DNA of 64,000 nucleotides from the NCBI GenBank assembly GCA_011037195.1, contig JAAEAF010000258.1, forward strand, positions 310,001 to 374,000, in the 5' to 3' direction. This document shows positions 10,136 through 20,416 of the stretch, piece after piece. Position 1 is the stretch's first letter; each line of letters opens with the position of its first letter. Source of the stretch: Triatoma infestans. Lineage: Eukaryota; Arthropoda; Insecta; Hemiptera; Reduviidae. A model generated the notes under the pieces. That model was not told the DNA's origin. It was given only the letters and a program-made list of their open reading frames with translations, and made no database searches. The position numbers were made by a program, and so were the translations under genes.

Positions 10136-10318
10136 ATTAAAGCAGTGTGTAAACTGAATTTGCTCTGTGTAAGTCTGTGTTGTCACACTGTCTGAAAAAC
10201 GCATCCTGAAGATGGGCGAACGCCCGAAACCGGTCGATGACCACAAAATGAAGCAGGCTACCACGGAAAATGTCTCTGATGCTTTCCAGCTCTGCGGAAC
10301 CAACCATCACAACTACTA
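10136..10318 (+). repeat. Hammerhead repeat family H, copy 1
   Basis: Shares GTGTGTAAACTGAATTTGCT, TGTTGTCACACTGTCTGAAA, the hammerhead core, ACCACAAAATGAAGCAGGCT and ACCACGGAAAATGTCTCTGA with copies at 13.0 and 50.6 kb. It extends at its 3' side to CAGCTCTGCGGAACCAACCA, matching the inverted copy at 50.0 kb. It lies within the TIR element at 9854-10569. Confidence 0.85.
10201..10240 (+). ncRNA. Hammerhead-ribozyme-like motif, intact core (copy 1)
   Basis: Order of parts: CATC (helix I 5' strand), CTGAAGA (CUGANGA core), T, GGGC-GAAC-GCCC (helix II hairpin), GAAA core, CCGGTC, then GATG pairing with CATC. The predicted cut is after GTC at 10235. Helix III is only the palindrome ACCGGT without a loop, as in hammerheads thought to act as dimers in Penelope-like elements. 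One extra T lies between the core A and helix II, a departure from the minimal consensus. Activity is inferred and not shown. Confidence 0.7.
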
Positions 10319-11189
10319 ATAAGATTAAATCTAAATAAAATTTAGATTAATAAATTCTAAAAAAATAAAATTAATTCTAATAAGATTATCATCGATATCA
10401 TCTAGGGTACACGCAATAATTATTGTTGCAAATGCCCTTGAAGATTTGTTTATCACACAACTCGCAACTTAATACTAAAGTTTGAATAAACATTATTCAA
10501 GAAGTATGGATTACGACGTGCGCAACGCATCGTTGCACAACGATATGTTGCGCACTTTGATGGGCCCTATTAGAGACATAAAATGGAGCATCTGTTATCT
10601 GACGGAGAATTTTTGACTGAAAACACTGAATTTTCTGGAAATTTGAGCGCTTGGTTGAACCCCACAGTTCAAGTCCACATCGGTTTGAGTATACAGTTGT
10701 ATATTAGTCGTTTGTGCTCAAGAGGTGGTTTCGATCGTCTTCCTATTAGTCTGAGTAGTAACTTATTCCTTTGTTAAGTTCCAGTCCTTTTAGTTTTGTA
10801 TGTGGATTCCATGTTAGTCTTTTGTCGATGTACATCCCAAGGTAGTGAACTAAGTTTGCAGGAGAGAATGTTATTGAGTTGAAGGTTACTGAAAGACAGG
10901 AGGCACGATGCAGAGTAAAGGTGATTTGTTGACACTTTTGTGGGTTGTATTTAATCCGCCATTCTTTTGGCCCAAGATATTTTATTTAAATGAGTCTGTA
11001 AGAGAGTGGAGGCATTTATGGGATCAGAGCTGGATGCAAGGATAGCGGTGTTAAGAACAAATTCTAAATGGAATTGTTAGATTATATTAACCCAATTTTT
11101 CAGCCTTGAGACTTGAGACCTGTCTAATCTTACTTCTGTTTCATTGAGTTAGTTTATGAAAATTTGTTGAACCGTTTCATAAGGTTTCA

Positions 11190-11262
11190 ATCAGAACCTC
11201 AATTTAGAATATTTGACACGTTTGCAATACTTCTTCTCACTAGGAGTAAGGGGAAGTAAAAA
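11190..11262 (-). repeat. R1 repeat family, terminal fragment
   Basis: GCAATACTTCTTCTCACTAG followed by GAGTAAGGGGAAGTAAAA matches the hairpin end of R1 copies at 41.95 and 53.0 kb. Upstream TTTAGAATATTTGACACG resembles the sub-terminal AAAATTTGACACGATTACAA. Confidence 0.6.
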
Positions 11263-13013
11263 ACGGGAAATATATAATATTTAATTAAACATTTGGTAAA
11301 ACTGTTTTTTTTTTTTTTTTAATTGATTAATTTCATTTTTTAATTCGAGTTTGTTCAAGAAAGTTACCTTCGCAACATATCAATAATGTTGTCATTATTA
11401 GTTGCAGTGGTTTGAGATGAGCAGCTGATGAGGAGTGAGAAAGGTGAAACTAGTAATTAAGAAGGATAGCAAAGGATAGTGTGATGAGTGCAGTGTCTAA
11501 TGGCTTAACACGCCACGTCAACACGGCAAGGAAGTCACCGTTCAGAATATTATCTCACCCACTCTCAAGTTAATACTATTCCATATTCTTCTTAAAACAA
11601 CTAATTGATTTAAAATAATAATAATAATTAAAATAAAAACTGTACCCACATTTCTTCCAGTATACTTCTCACAATATAAACTTTGATAAAACGCCAACAT
11701 AACTATAAGAACAATTTATCATTAAAATGGAATTTTTTATATTTTATCAATTGCGGATTATCAAATTTCGGTTTTTTAAATATCATATAACATAGTCATT
11801 AGTTAAATGATATTTAGTTTCGAGACTATGAACACTAATGAAGTAAATTTCGATTAAAGAAAGTTAATTTACATCTTTATTATAATTCTCAAATATAATG
11901 GAATATACAAGAAAATTGATTCTTAATAAATTTCCAATTCAGATTCTAATAAATGTAGTTTTTTTTTTTTATGCCAAATTTAGAAAAAAAAATAATAAGT
12001 TTTTGATAAATTTGCTGATAACTAGCAACCTTTGATAATGATACATAGAACCAATAAATAATTAAGAATAATTGAACAAACCAGTGAAACGCAATTCCAC
12101 TAATCAAGTAAATAGGACCAAAATCAATCAACAAGTGTTAGTAATTTAATGGTTCGATGAATTTCAATAGCAAATCTATTGTAAATCCGTTTTCAAATTA
12201 TCATTTGTATTCAACAATATGTTTATTATTTATTTAGTTTTATAGAAATGTTAACAATAAAATACTTGAATTGTTCCAAAAAAATGATCAAGTTATTTGA
12301 TCCAGTTTTTGGACTAATTAGTGAATAAGCAAAGATGTCTTATGCTGTTTAGGAAATTTTGCCAGTCTAGAGCTGTATCGTTTGGCCATTTGAATATTTT
12401 TTTTGTATATTTAAAATTAAACTTATTTTATTCAATCGCCGATTTAGATGGAAATAGGTGGCAGAGTTCATCCACTTTTAAATTTTTTTGGTAAAGAGTG
12501 AGCTTTGTAATATTACTATAAAACAAATGAGCAGGAAAACGCAAATCATGAATCAAATATTACGAATGATGGAAGTACCTAATCAATAGTTCTTTGGCTA
12601 AAACTAACGGAATGGTATCATTAATTAATACAGCCTTTCATTTGTATTTCAAATTTTAAATAACATATACAGAATCTACAGTAAGTGTAAGTGATCATAT
12701 TTCAGTCCGAAATCATAGCATTAGAACTTGCTAATTAAGATGAATATGGGTATAAAGAAAAGGTACTTTTCTGAGAAGCAGAAAATTAGAACTATTTATG
12801 AGATTTGATTTTGCATACCTACGATAAACAATTCCCTTTTATACACTATCTTATCCCTAAACCCTCACTGACCCTTACTTTCAGATAATATTTCTCTCTT
12901 TCCAAAGGAACGAACCAGGTTCCGCAAGGGCCGTTATATTTTTTTTTTAGGCCCTATCCTATGAAAATTCACACGACATACATCTAATCTAAAAACTAGG
13001 AGCCTCCTAGTTA
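11263..13013. other. AT-rich stretch without recognisable gene
   Basis: Contains poly-T and AAT runs. Frames at 11946-12134 and 12934-13176 are low-complexity or lie across the hammerhead repeat. I see no coding or RNA-gene signature. Confidence 0.5.
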
Positions 13014-13157
13014 CGAGTGTGTAAACTAAATTTGCTCTGTGCAAGTCTGTGTTGTCACACTGTCTGAAAAACGCATCCTGAAGATGGGCGAACGCCCGAA
13101 ACCGGTCGATGACCACAAAATGAAGCAGGCTACCACGGAAAATGTCTCTGATGAATC
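13014..13157 (+). repeat. Hammerhead repeat family H, copy 2
   Basis: Very close to copy 1 from GTGTGTAAACTAAATTTGCT to GGAAAATGTCTCTGATG, after which the sequences part. The 5' side has no further match to copies 3 or 5, so the unit is truncated or begins here. Confidence 0.85.
13073..13112 (+). ncRNA. Hammerhead-ribozyme-like motif, intact core (copy 2)
   Basis: Base-for-base the same core as at 10201: CATC, CTGAAGA, GGGC-GAAC-GCCC, GAAA, CCGGTC, GATG. The predicted cleavage is after base 13107. As in copy 1, helix III is a bare palindrome and one extra T precedes helix II. Confidence 0.7.
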
Positions 13158-13355
13158 CTAAAACATTCCTTTCCACCTATGCAAACAATACAGCAAGACT
13201 CTTCACAAACCACAACCCAAAGATATCCCACAGAAATATACAGAATCATCTTAGTATTTTGGTTAGATGGTTAAAAAAAATATAAAATCAAATTTAATGA
13301 AGGTAAATGGAATTCCTTTACGCTTCCTTTCTTCTCTATAAAAAAATTGCATTTT

Positions 13356-13745
13356 TTACGTTCTCTTACTTTAGAAAGTTCAAACTTGATATTCCGTTTA
13401 GGTATCACCATGGCATCCGACAGTCATCTGTCAAAATTCCTCAACCTGAAGTACCACTTTACTAAGTGGTTTGTTCACTTTTTTTTGCGATTTTCTTCAA
13501 ACTTGTTATACCAATTACACATACAAAAATCTACAATTTTTATTTAAAACATTTGTTTGGAAAAATTCATTTAAAGGACTTTTAAGGAGAGAGTTAAGGT
13601 TAGGTTTTCCTCTGAAGTGCTATTTCAGTTTACTATACAATTCTGTTCATCTAAATAATATTAATTAGCATTAAATTTGTTGTTGAAATTCCAAGTTTGA
13701 AAAAAATTGGATGATCGGTAGTGCATTTTTACTGAAATGTGTTTT
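13356..13745 (+). repeat. R1 repeat family, copy C (internally deleted)
   Basis: Starts with CGTTCTCTTACTT and jumps at once to GTTCAAACTTGATATTCCGT, a block about 170 bases in from the end in copy A. It continues through ATCACCATGGCATCCGACAG and the CTCAACCTGAAGTACCACTT region to a decayed end near GGTAGTGCATTTTTACTG. Confidence 0.7.
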
Positions 13746-13892
13746 TCAGTTTTCTGGTATATTCGGGGATTACCGTTAACATTTATTGAAGAGATCATTA
13801 AAATAATAATATGGATGGTGAGCGCTGGTCCATATTCCACCAAACCAGTTTTAGACAATTTAGAATATCATTTCTAGTAATAGTGGTAACAG

Positions 13893-14109
13893 TTTTTTCC
13901 ATTTAAGGCGCGCGAACACCTATGGCATTAGCGCCCGGAGCCACCTATGGCATTAGCGCCACGTTACAGAGAACACTGTCCATATCATCGGACAGTGAGC
14001 TGTAGAGGCTCCTAGGAAGGAAAAAACTAAGGGCAGCCACAGCTGGAATCAAACCCGGGTCCTCCGCGTGGGAGTCCAGTATGCTAACCACTTAGCTATT
14101 CCCTTCCCT
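13893..14109 (-). mobile_element. tRNA-derived SINE, copy 2
   Basis: Minus strand: AGGGAAGGGAATAGCTAAGT GGTTAGC (A box), then CCCACGCGGAGGACCCGGGT TTGATTCC (B box), body, GCGCCTTAAATGG and an A-tail. Perfect 10-bp target duplication gtggtaacag at 13883-13892 and 14110-14119. The body holds a local duplication of CCTATGGCATTAGCGCC. Confidence 0.9.
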
Positions 14110-14119
14110 GTGGTAACAG

Positions 14120-15955
14120 GATCTTAAAGATGCCTTAAGATGCCTAAACTATTAATCTTCTAAATTACTGAAATGATTGCAACAAAAATAATAATAATAG
14201 TAATAATAATATTATTGAAGACTTCACACTCTACAACATATTTTCATGGGGTTGTGTTGCTATAGGCGGACAGAGGGACGGAGCCTCCTAGTAAAATATG
14301 TTTTTATTTTATTGCATATTTACTCTTTTTTTTTTTTTGCATTACCCGGTTAGGCCATAGCCATCATTATACCTCGCTTACCACTACAAATTTACAAATA
14401 ATAAAAAAAAAAAAAAATCAACGAATTTTGAAAACATACTCTAACCTATTTCATTTACGCTAATAAATACATTCATACTGATCCCATTTCATTCGCGCTA
14501 ATAAATACATTCACACTAATTGCAGCCATACCCGAACACTCACTATACTTATTATATACAATTTAAGCAATTTGGGATGGGGTACTTGATATTCCTACCA
14601 TCCCTTCGACCCAACTTAACGATTATAATGAAAAACCATATATTATAGAGAAACCATATATAATAAAAACCATATACCTATATCTGAAATATAAATATAC
14701 ATAAATATATACCTGCATATTTACATATGGGCTAATAGGCAATTGTGTAAATAGAAACTGACAAATAGAAATGTCTTTAGGTGCATAAATGGTGATATTC
14801 ATTGCAGTAGATTCGTGGGACCAACCGCCAATGATTTCCTCCGCTTTTAAAAATTATTAAAAAGATTGATTAAGAACAGATCTTCTGCTAAAGGATTATA
14901 GGATATGATGAAATATTTAGGAGAAAAATCCATTTATAGGAAGATTTACAAATTTCAGATAGAAGTGAAATTTTATTTAGTTCTCTGTGAATAATTTTAT
15001 TACTGAAATTGACGAGCGGAGAATATTATTGTAAAATTATAAATATTATTGAAAAATATTGTAAAATATGAATTTTGTTTTAAATTGGATCTGTTAGTTG
15101 TTCAGAAAATCCATATTGAAAATAATTGATTTCTATATGTGTAAATGTTTTGGAGGTTCTTAATGACTGTGGTCTGGTGCAGCCAAGATACAGCAGCGCA
15201 TAATGCATACTATGCAATAGGAATGTTGTGATTGTAAAGAAACAAATGAGAGTTATAAATTCAGAAAACACTATAAAATTTAGAAGACAACCAAACATTT
15301 TGTAAAAAACTAAATTCTTAGGAAAAACAAAAAACAATGAGAATTAAAATCGTGTAAGTTTTTCACATTAGATTTTCCCCCGTATTTCAAAAAAAAAAAA
15401 AAAAGGGTAGTAACATTTTGAAATGACTTATGTTTTAACTAAAACTAAGTATTTCTTTTATTTTCACCAATTGAAGAGAAGGGAAAATACTTTTTATATT
15501 GGCCCGTCCTTCAATCTAAAATTAGATCATACTTTGGAAGAATTCAGACAGAATATCAATGTTGTAAAATGAGCTCTGGTATCTGACTCTTTAGGACAAT
15601 TAAATTACTTTACAAGAAGAAATAGCTTCTTTACATTTAACCTTTTTTTTATTTTTTTAAAAGTATATTTGGCTTTATAAAAATATTAATAAAAAAAACT
15701 CTTACGAATTATCACAGGACTTTTCTCTTACTGCAATAATTAGTTTTGTTTTTTCATATTGAAGTATCCCTCCAGGATGAGCATTTATTGCAATAATTAT
15801 TTGAGGTTTATTTATTTATACGGGTATTACCAATATTACTGAAAAAGTACATAGTGTGGATACTGAAAAATAATTAAACCGAACTTGCAGAATTTCTGCA
15901 ACATATTAAGTTCTCATTAATAGATTACACAAATTAATAGACGACAGAATCATAA
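14120..15955. other. AT-rich stretch without recognisable gene
   Basis: No coding match. A decayed trace of the R1 hairpin end may lie at 15345-15376 (GTGTAAGTTTTTCACATTAG). AT-type microsatellites lie at 14185-14215 and 14640-14715. Confidence 0.45.
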
Positions 15956-16861
15956 TACAAGGATCATTCAATAAGTAACGAGACACCAAGTAATCGCTGT
16001 AGCTCAAAAAACGATTTATTTAATCAATACAAAACTTTGGCTACTTTTCAACATAGTTCCCAACAACATTTATACACTTGTCCCATCGTTCTTCTAATTT
16101 GTGTATGCCTCTGGCATAAAATTCTTTGGGTAGATCTCGAAGCCATTTTTACACCTGATTTTTAACTTCTTCATGGGATTGAAAATGTCTCCAACATAGG
16201 GCCCCTCTTTAAGGGGTCCAAACTAATAGAAATCCGATGGGGCGAGGTCGGGGCGGTAGGAGGGATGTGGAAGAATTTCCCACACCACTTTTTGAAATGT
16301 TTCTTGAGTTAATTGTGCCGTGTGTAGGCGCGCGTTGTCATGAAACAAAATCTCGCCTTTAGTCAAGATTCCATGATATTTCGTTCGAATGGCAGGCTTT
16401 ACTTTGTTTTTGAGCATGTCATTGTAATACTGGCTGTGGATGGTTCGTAGATCTTCGCGTTAATGCGAGATTCGAGGGAGAAAGTTGCAACTTCAACCGA
16501 TCGTCCACTTCGTTGCTCGTAACAGACACTTACAAGGTTACTCTTAAACTGTTCTGCCCATTTGTAAACGTTCGAACGGTTCAAATAATTATTCCCGTAC
16601 ATTTTCAACATTCTGCCGTGGATTTCACTACCTTTGATACCCTCTGTATGCAACTAAAAATCTAATCACTGAGCGTTGTTCTTCCGGGGTGCACCATCGA
16701 GCGGACTCACCATTGTTAACTGAATACATTTGAGGTTATGCTTACCAAATACTCTCGAATAGCTGATGCGCCAACTTGACGCACTGAAACTATTGTATTG
16801 ATTAAACAAACCATACTGAGCTACAGCGATTTGTTTCCTTACTTATTGAATGACCCTCGTA
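15956..16861 (-). mobile_element. Mariner-family element, internally deleted, with TIRs
   Basis: Left end TACAAGGATCATTCAATAAG and right end (reverse complement) TACGAGGGTCATTCAATAAG are inverted repeats about 45 bp long, running to AATCGCTGTAGCTCA. TA lies at both edges, as in Tc1/mariner insertions. The length of about 906 bp is shorter than an intact mariner (about 1.3 kb). Confidence 0.92.
16223..16735 (-). pseudogene. Mariner transposase, N- and C-terminal parts, middle deleted
   Basis: The N-terminal part (about 16735-16490) reads WCTPEEQRSVIRFL, then after a one-base shift GIKGSEIHGRMLKMYGNNYL and VYKWAEQFK, the paired-type helix-turn-helix DNA-binding region. The C-terminal part (16417-16223) has FHDNARLHTAQ and LAPSDFY, the second and third catalytic Asp. 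Thirty-four residues lie between them (D34D, the mariner signature). The roughly 100 residues with the first Asp are missing. It cannot encode an active transposase, but the element could have been mobilised in trans. Confidence 0.9.
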
Positions 16862-17510
16862 TATTGAACTGAAATGAACTTAAAGGGAAACCTAATGTCA
16901 CTAATCCCCCAGAAATCTCTTAAATAAATTTTGCTGGTATATTGCCTCAAATGAAAGTTATAACTTTTTTCATGATTACCTGATTACAAAATATATCATT
17001 ACATTGCAGATTGAGAAAGTTGCAAAGTCTAAAATGTATATCCAAAATCTAGAGAATCCAATTAATTCAATCTGATGATTTTCACCATATTGTCAACGTT
17101 CCTTGTAATGTCTCAAATTTAACTCTCCCTTGAGACCTCAATATGCCCCTTCATTAATGAGCTAATCCATACTTGGCTTCCTTAATTTCCACCACATAAC
17201 CTAGTAACTCATTCCAATACTACTGCTCGAGCCCTATCCAAATCCACCCAGCACGACAATTTTCTCCATATAGCTTGAAATGATGTTGGCCACTCAATTA
17301 CTTGATCAACTAGCTCCATAGATCCCTATTCATATCCAGAGACATCCAGCACTCCTCTCAACCGCAAGTCTGATTGTTGAACCGTCTGATTCTGTACACA
17401 ATCTGTGACGTCATTCACGTTTACATAATGTATATTTATATGTACAGGTAGTAAATAAATAATTAAAATATTTAGGAAATAACTCGAAATAAACAGTTAC
17501 AACACCATTA
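16862..17510. other. Stretch without recognisable gene
   Basis: No repeat or coding match found by eye. Confidence 0.45.
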
Positions 17511-18194
17511 GGATAAAGACAGACACAGCGGTTTCAACCGAAGTGTTTAACGAGTCGTTAGCGTTTCTAACAAACCACAATGAACTGTTTTATTAAGCGA
17601 TTTGTGCAGTGATATGAACGACGTGGTGTGTTAGTCAATATTGTATTTGCATTGAGAAATTTATAAAAAAAAACTAAAACAAAGAATGTGGATAATCCAA
17701 TTTTCAAAGAAAGGCAACAAAAAAAAGGCATTTTCAGAAGTTGTTGGCTGAAGTACAAAGAGAAGATGAAACATTTTTCAACTTTACTAGGATGTCGCGA
17801 AGTACTCACAATTGATGAATTACTCACAATTTGGCAAGAAAAGCTAACAAAGAGGGATATACACATGTGAAAATCAATAACACTAGAGGAAAATTTGGTA
17901 ATAACTATCCGATAAGCAAATTTTTCTCCAGCCATTTCTAAACAAAATGAGTCAACAAACGCCCGTGTCTGAACAGAGCTATCTGAACACGTTAAAACAC
18001 CCTACGCTTCGGGTAAGTTAAACCGACTCGATTCCTCATATGAACCAACGCTGTTTTGAAACTGCCAGACGAAACGAAATGCTCGACACCGCTGTGTATG
18101 TTTTACACTATTATGATATTTTCCATGACATACCGACTCGGGCACCGCGACTCGATAAACGCTTCGGTTAAAACCGCTGTGTCTGTCTTTACCC
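17511..18194. mobile_element. Non-autonomous TIR element with TTA duplication (Harbinger-like)
   Basis: Left end GGATAAAGACAGACACAGCG and right end, reverse-complemented, GGGTAAAGACAGACACAGCG are inverted repeats of about 45 bp (continuing GGTTTTAACCGAAGCGTTTA). TTA flanks both sides (17508-17510 and 18195-18197). A 3-bp TTA/TAA duplication is typical of PIF/Harbinger. No transposase is visible; an internal 60-codon frame (17688-17870) is not recognised. Confidence 0.8.
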
Positions 18195-18197
18195 TTA

Positions 18198-19548
18198 AAT
18201 TGATGAATTGACCTAATTGAACAGATGTTTAAATTAAATTAAGACTTATAATAATAAGCAGAATGTAAATAAATTAAAAATTTAAATTTCAGTATAAAAA
18301 TTTAATTGTTTCAAAATTTGATAAATCACCATCCTTTAACTTGTAGAATGTATTTAATTTTGACTGTTGAAAGAAACTTGCCAATAATCGAAACTTAGAA
18401 GGCGTTGCTTAACTATGCTCCTAACAGTTTTGTAATTCATTAAAAAAAATTATTCCCCGGTCATTCATTTATAATCACACTATATAAACTGATGGTCAAA
18501 ACAATTAATTCCACATTAGAATCGAATATAAAACTGGATACAATTAGGACTTTTCTACATATTGCATTAATGTTTGCACTAAATTGAAGAAATGAAAATG
18601 ATAAATACCATGGTGTTATTATTTTTTTATTTTTATAAAACTAATTCGGCCATGTTGAGAAATATTTATAAAAGTAAAAGTTTCAGAAATATGTCAGGAA
18701 CAGTGTGTATCATTTACAGCCGTATGTACAATATATATTAAAAGTTAGGTGTGTGTAGTTTAATGTAGACTGGTTATAGACAACTCTTTTACACTCCCGC
18801 CATATAGCACACAAGGTAGGTACGTAATTTCCCTGTACAGTTTTCCAACAAGCTTGGCTTGGAAGTGTATGGCAGAGAGTTATAGCGCTATAGAAGAAGA
18901 GAATGGTAGAAGGGTAATCGATCTCCCAAGCTTTATTTGTAACAAGAAATAGAATGGAGGGGAAGGTGTAACGAGTAAAACTAGGAGTAGGGATAATGTT
19001 TTAGTGGTAGTAGTAGTAGTAGTAAAGCAGAAAGAGTAATATATATATATGTGTGTGTGTGTTTGTGAGGGAGGGAGAGAGAGAGAGAGAGAGTAAGTAA
19101 GATAGGAAAAGATGAAGGCAGAAGGTTTGGAACTGGGAAGAGTATGAGGTATACGGTAGAGAGGTAGAGGTCTGGCCCTGGAAACCCAGTACTGTGACTG
19201 GGAGTAAAACAGTTTCCATTTTCCCAGATTCCCTTTGAACCAGACCAAAATGGCAAAAGAGAGTGGTGTTTTTTGAAGGTAGTGTGCGCTTTCTAGAAAT
19301 GGACTCTAGAGAAGGAGGCTTTCTAGCAAACGAAAGTGTATAGTATTTGTTTCTAGAAACTCTTGAGAATATTTTTCTCCCATTCCCCTGTCCCTTCCTC
19401 AATGGTCTAACCTTATTCGCACCATATGATTTCAGAAATAAAGATGAAAGGTTATAGAAATAGTATTCTTCTTTTCCATTTTTTATTTCTTTTTATTTTT
19501 ATTCCTTTCTGACATGAAACTACTCTTAAAAAGGACACATTGGATATA
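18198..19548. other. Stretch with low-complexity purine/pyrimidine runs, no supported gene
   Basis: 19010-19095 holds (TAG)n, (AT)n, (GT)n and (GA)n runs. Overlapping minus-strand frames of 91-133 codons across 18880-19402 are driven by these runs (Leu/Ser/Thr/His-rich) and look like artefacts. The non-repetitive part (19100-19400) is less AT-rich but has no family match that I recognise. Confidence 0.5.
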
Positions 19549-19579
19549 ATTTACTTTCTCTTACTGTTGATATGAGGAA
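19549..19579 (+). repeat. R1 repeat family, 5' end fragment
   Basis: TTTACTTTCTCTTACTG followed by GAGGAAGAA matches the left end of R1 and breaks off where the hammerhead repeat begins. R1-like sequence may resume at about 20435 (GAAATTTGAAGAAAATCGG). Confidence 0.5.
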
Positions 19580-19740
19580 GAATTGCGCAGAGCTGGGAAA
19601 GCATCAGAGATATTTTCTGTGATAGCCTAGTTCTTTTTGTGGTCACAGATCGGTATCGGGCATTCGCCAATCATCAGGCTGTCAAAACAGTGTGGTAATA
19701 TAGACTTGCACAAAGCAAATGCAGTTAATACACAGGTTTT
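19580..19740 (-). repeat. Hammerhead repeat family H, copy 4 (decayed)
   Basis: Minus strand matches copy 1 from TGTATTAACTGCATTTGC to CTCTGATGCTTTCCCAGCTC. The hammerhead core (about 19641-19685) reads CTGATGA but GATA in place of GAAA and CCGATC in place of CCGGTC, so it is predicted inactive. Confidence 0.75.
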
Positions 19741-19939
19741 CTTATCATTATTTACTTCACATTAGATCACGACTGACACAATGGTCTTTCGCTTTCTTCC
19801 ACAATCAAAGATCAATTAACAAATAAAATAGTAAGATAGTATGGGTAATTAATTATCAAGGTAAATCTTATTCAAAACGTAAATTTAAGTTACACATCTC
19901 CACTGGTTGGATGTTTTTAAAATGAACAATGTACAGTAT

Positions 19940-20160
19940 AGGGTAGGGAAAGCTAAGTGGTAGCTTACTGGACTCCCACGCGGAGGACCCGGGTTCGAGT
20001 CCAGCTATGCTACCCTTAGATTTTTTCTTCCTAGGAGCATCTACAGCTCACTTTCCGGTGATGGACAGTGTTGTCTGTAACGAGAGATTACAGGCAGCGC
20101 ACCGAGAAGGCTCCGGGCGCCAATGACCATAGATGTTGACGCGCCTTAAATTAAAAAAAA
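19940..20160 (+). mobile_element. tRNA-derived SINE, copy 3
   Basis: GGGAAAGCTAAGTGGTAGCT (A box), CTCCCACGCGGAGGACCCGG, GGTTCGAGTCC (B box), body with CCTAGGAGCATCTACAGCTC, and 3' end ATAGATGTTGACGCGCCTTA plus A-tail. Close to copy 4 at 32.0 kb. Confidence 0.88.
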
Positions 20161-20164
20161 ACAA

Positions 20165-20416
20165 AAAATAATCTACAATAGCCTTCGAAAAGGAAAAACA
20201 TGGGTTTACCCACCCAGGTGTAACAAACCCCTTCTTTACCTAGTTAAGTCTTAACAAAAACGCTTTTAGAAAACCAGTGTATTAACTGAATTTGTTCTGT
20301 GGAAGTCTATGTTATCACACTGTTTTGAAAAAGAAAATTCAGATGATAGGCGAACGTCCAAAACCGGTCGATGACCACAAAAAGAAGCAGCCTATCAAGG
20401 AAAATATCTTTGATAA
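20165..20416 (+). repeat. Hammerhead repeat family H, copy 3 (decayed)
   Basis: Extends 5' of the core copies with TTTACCCACCCAGGTG and CTTTACCTAGTT, blocks also present before copy 5 at 50.5 kb. The core at 20338-20382 has CAGATGA for CTGANGA and AAAA for GAAA, so it is predicted inactive. Confidence 0.75.

Larger units (their letters stand above)
9854..10569. mobile_element. Terminal-inverted-repeat element inserted in the Jockey LINE
   Basis: Ends are ATAGGGCCCAT on the left and ATGGGCCCTA on the right. The inverted similarity is patchier further in (GCACAAC, GTTGCGCA, GATGCGTTGCGCA). TTAG occurs on both sides (before TTATAGGG and after GGGCCCTA), an apparent 4-bp target duplication. Joining the flanks restores the Jockey frame FYVSN-STLHNDL, which confirms the limits. 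It has no transposase and carries a hammerhead repeat inside. Confidence 0.75.
9556..11060 (-). pseudogene. Jockey-like LINE, 5'-truncated, split by a TIR element
   Basis: The minus strand from about 11060 gives LNTAILASSSDPI (just after the YXDD position), EWRIKYNPQKCQQITF, VHYLGMYIDKRLTWNPH, GRRSKPPLEHKRLIYNCILK and LELWGSTKRSNFQKIQ, ending FQSKILRQITDAPFYVSN at about 10573. These are standard Jockey-clade RT thumb and post-RT landmarks. The match resumes at about 9853 with STLHNDLKIPYVCEAVK and continues to near 9600. An AATAAA just before an A-rich tail (T-run at 9547-9562 on the plus strand) marks the 3' end. Frameshifts show that it is dead. The gap is exactly filled by the element at 9854-10569. 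Confidence 0.88.

Noticed and set aside
17567..17935. Minus-strand 122-codon frame inside the TTA-flanked element
   Set aside because: It has no DDE or Myb-like motif. The composition is Phe/Ser-rich from AT-rich DNA, and it is not a Harbinger protein that I recognise.
18880..19402. Overlapping minus-strand open frames of 91-133 codons
   Set aside because: They run through (TAG)n, (AT)n, (GT)n and (GA)n tracts and give Ser/Leu/Thr/His-rich peptides in two frames at once, which is typical of low-complexity DNA.
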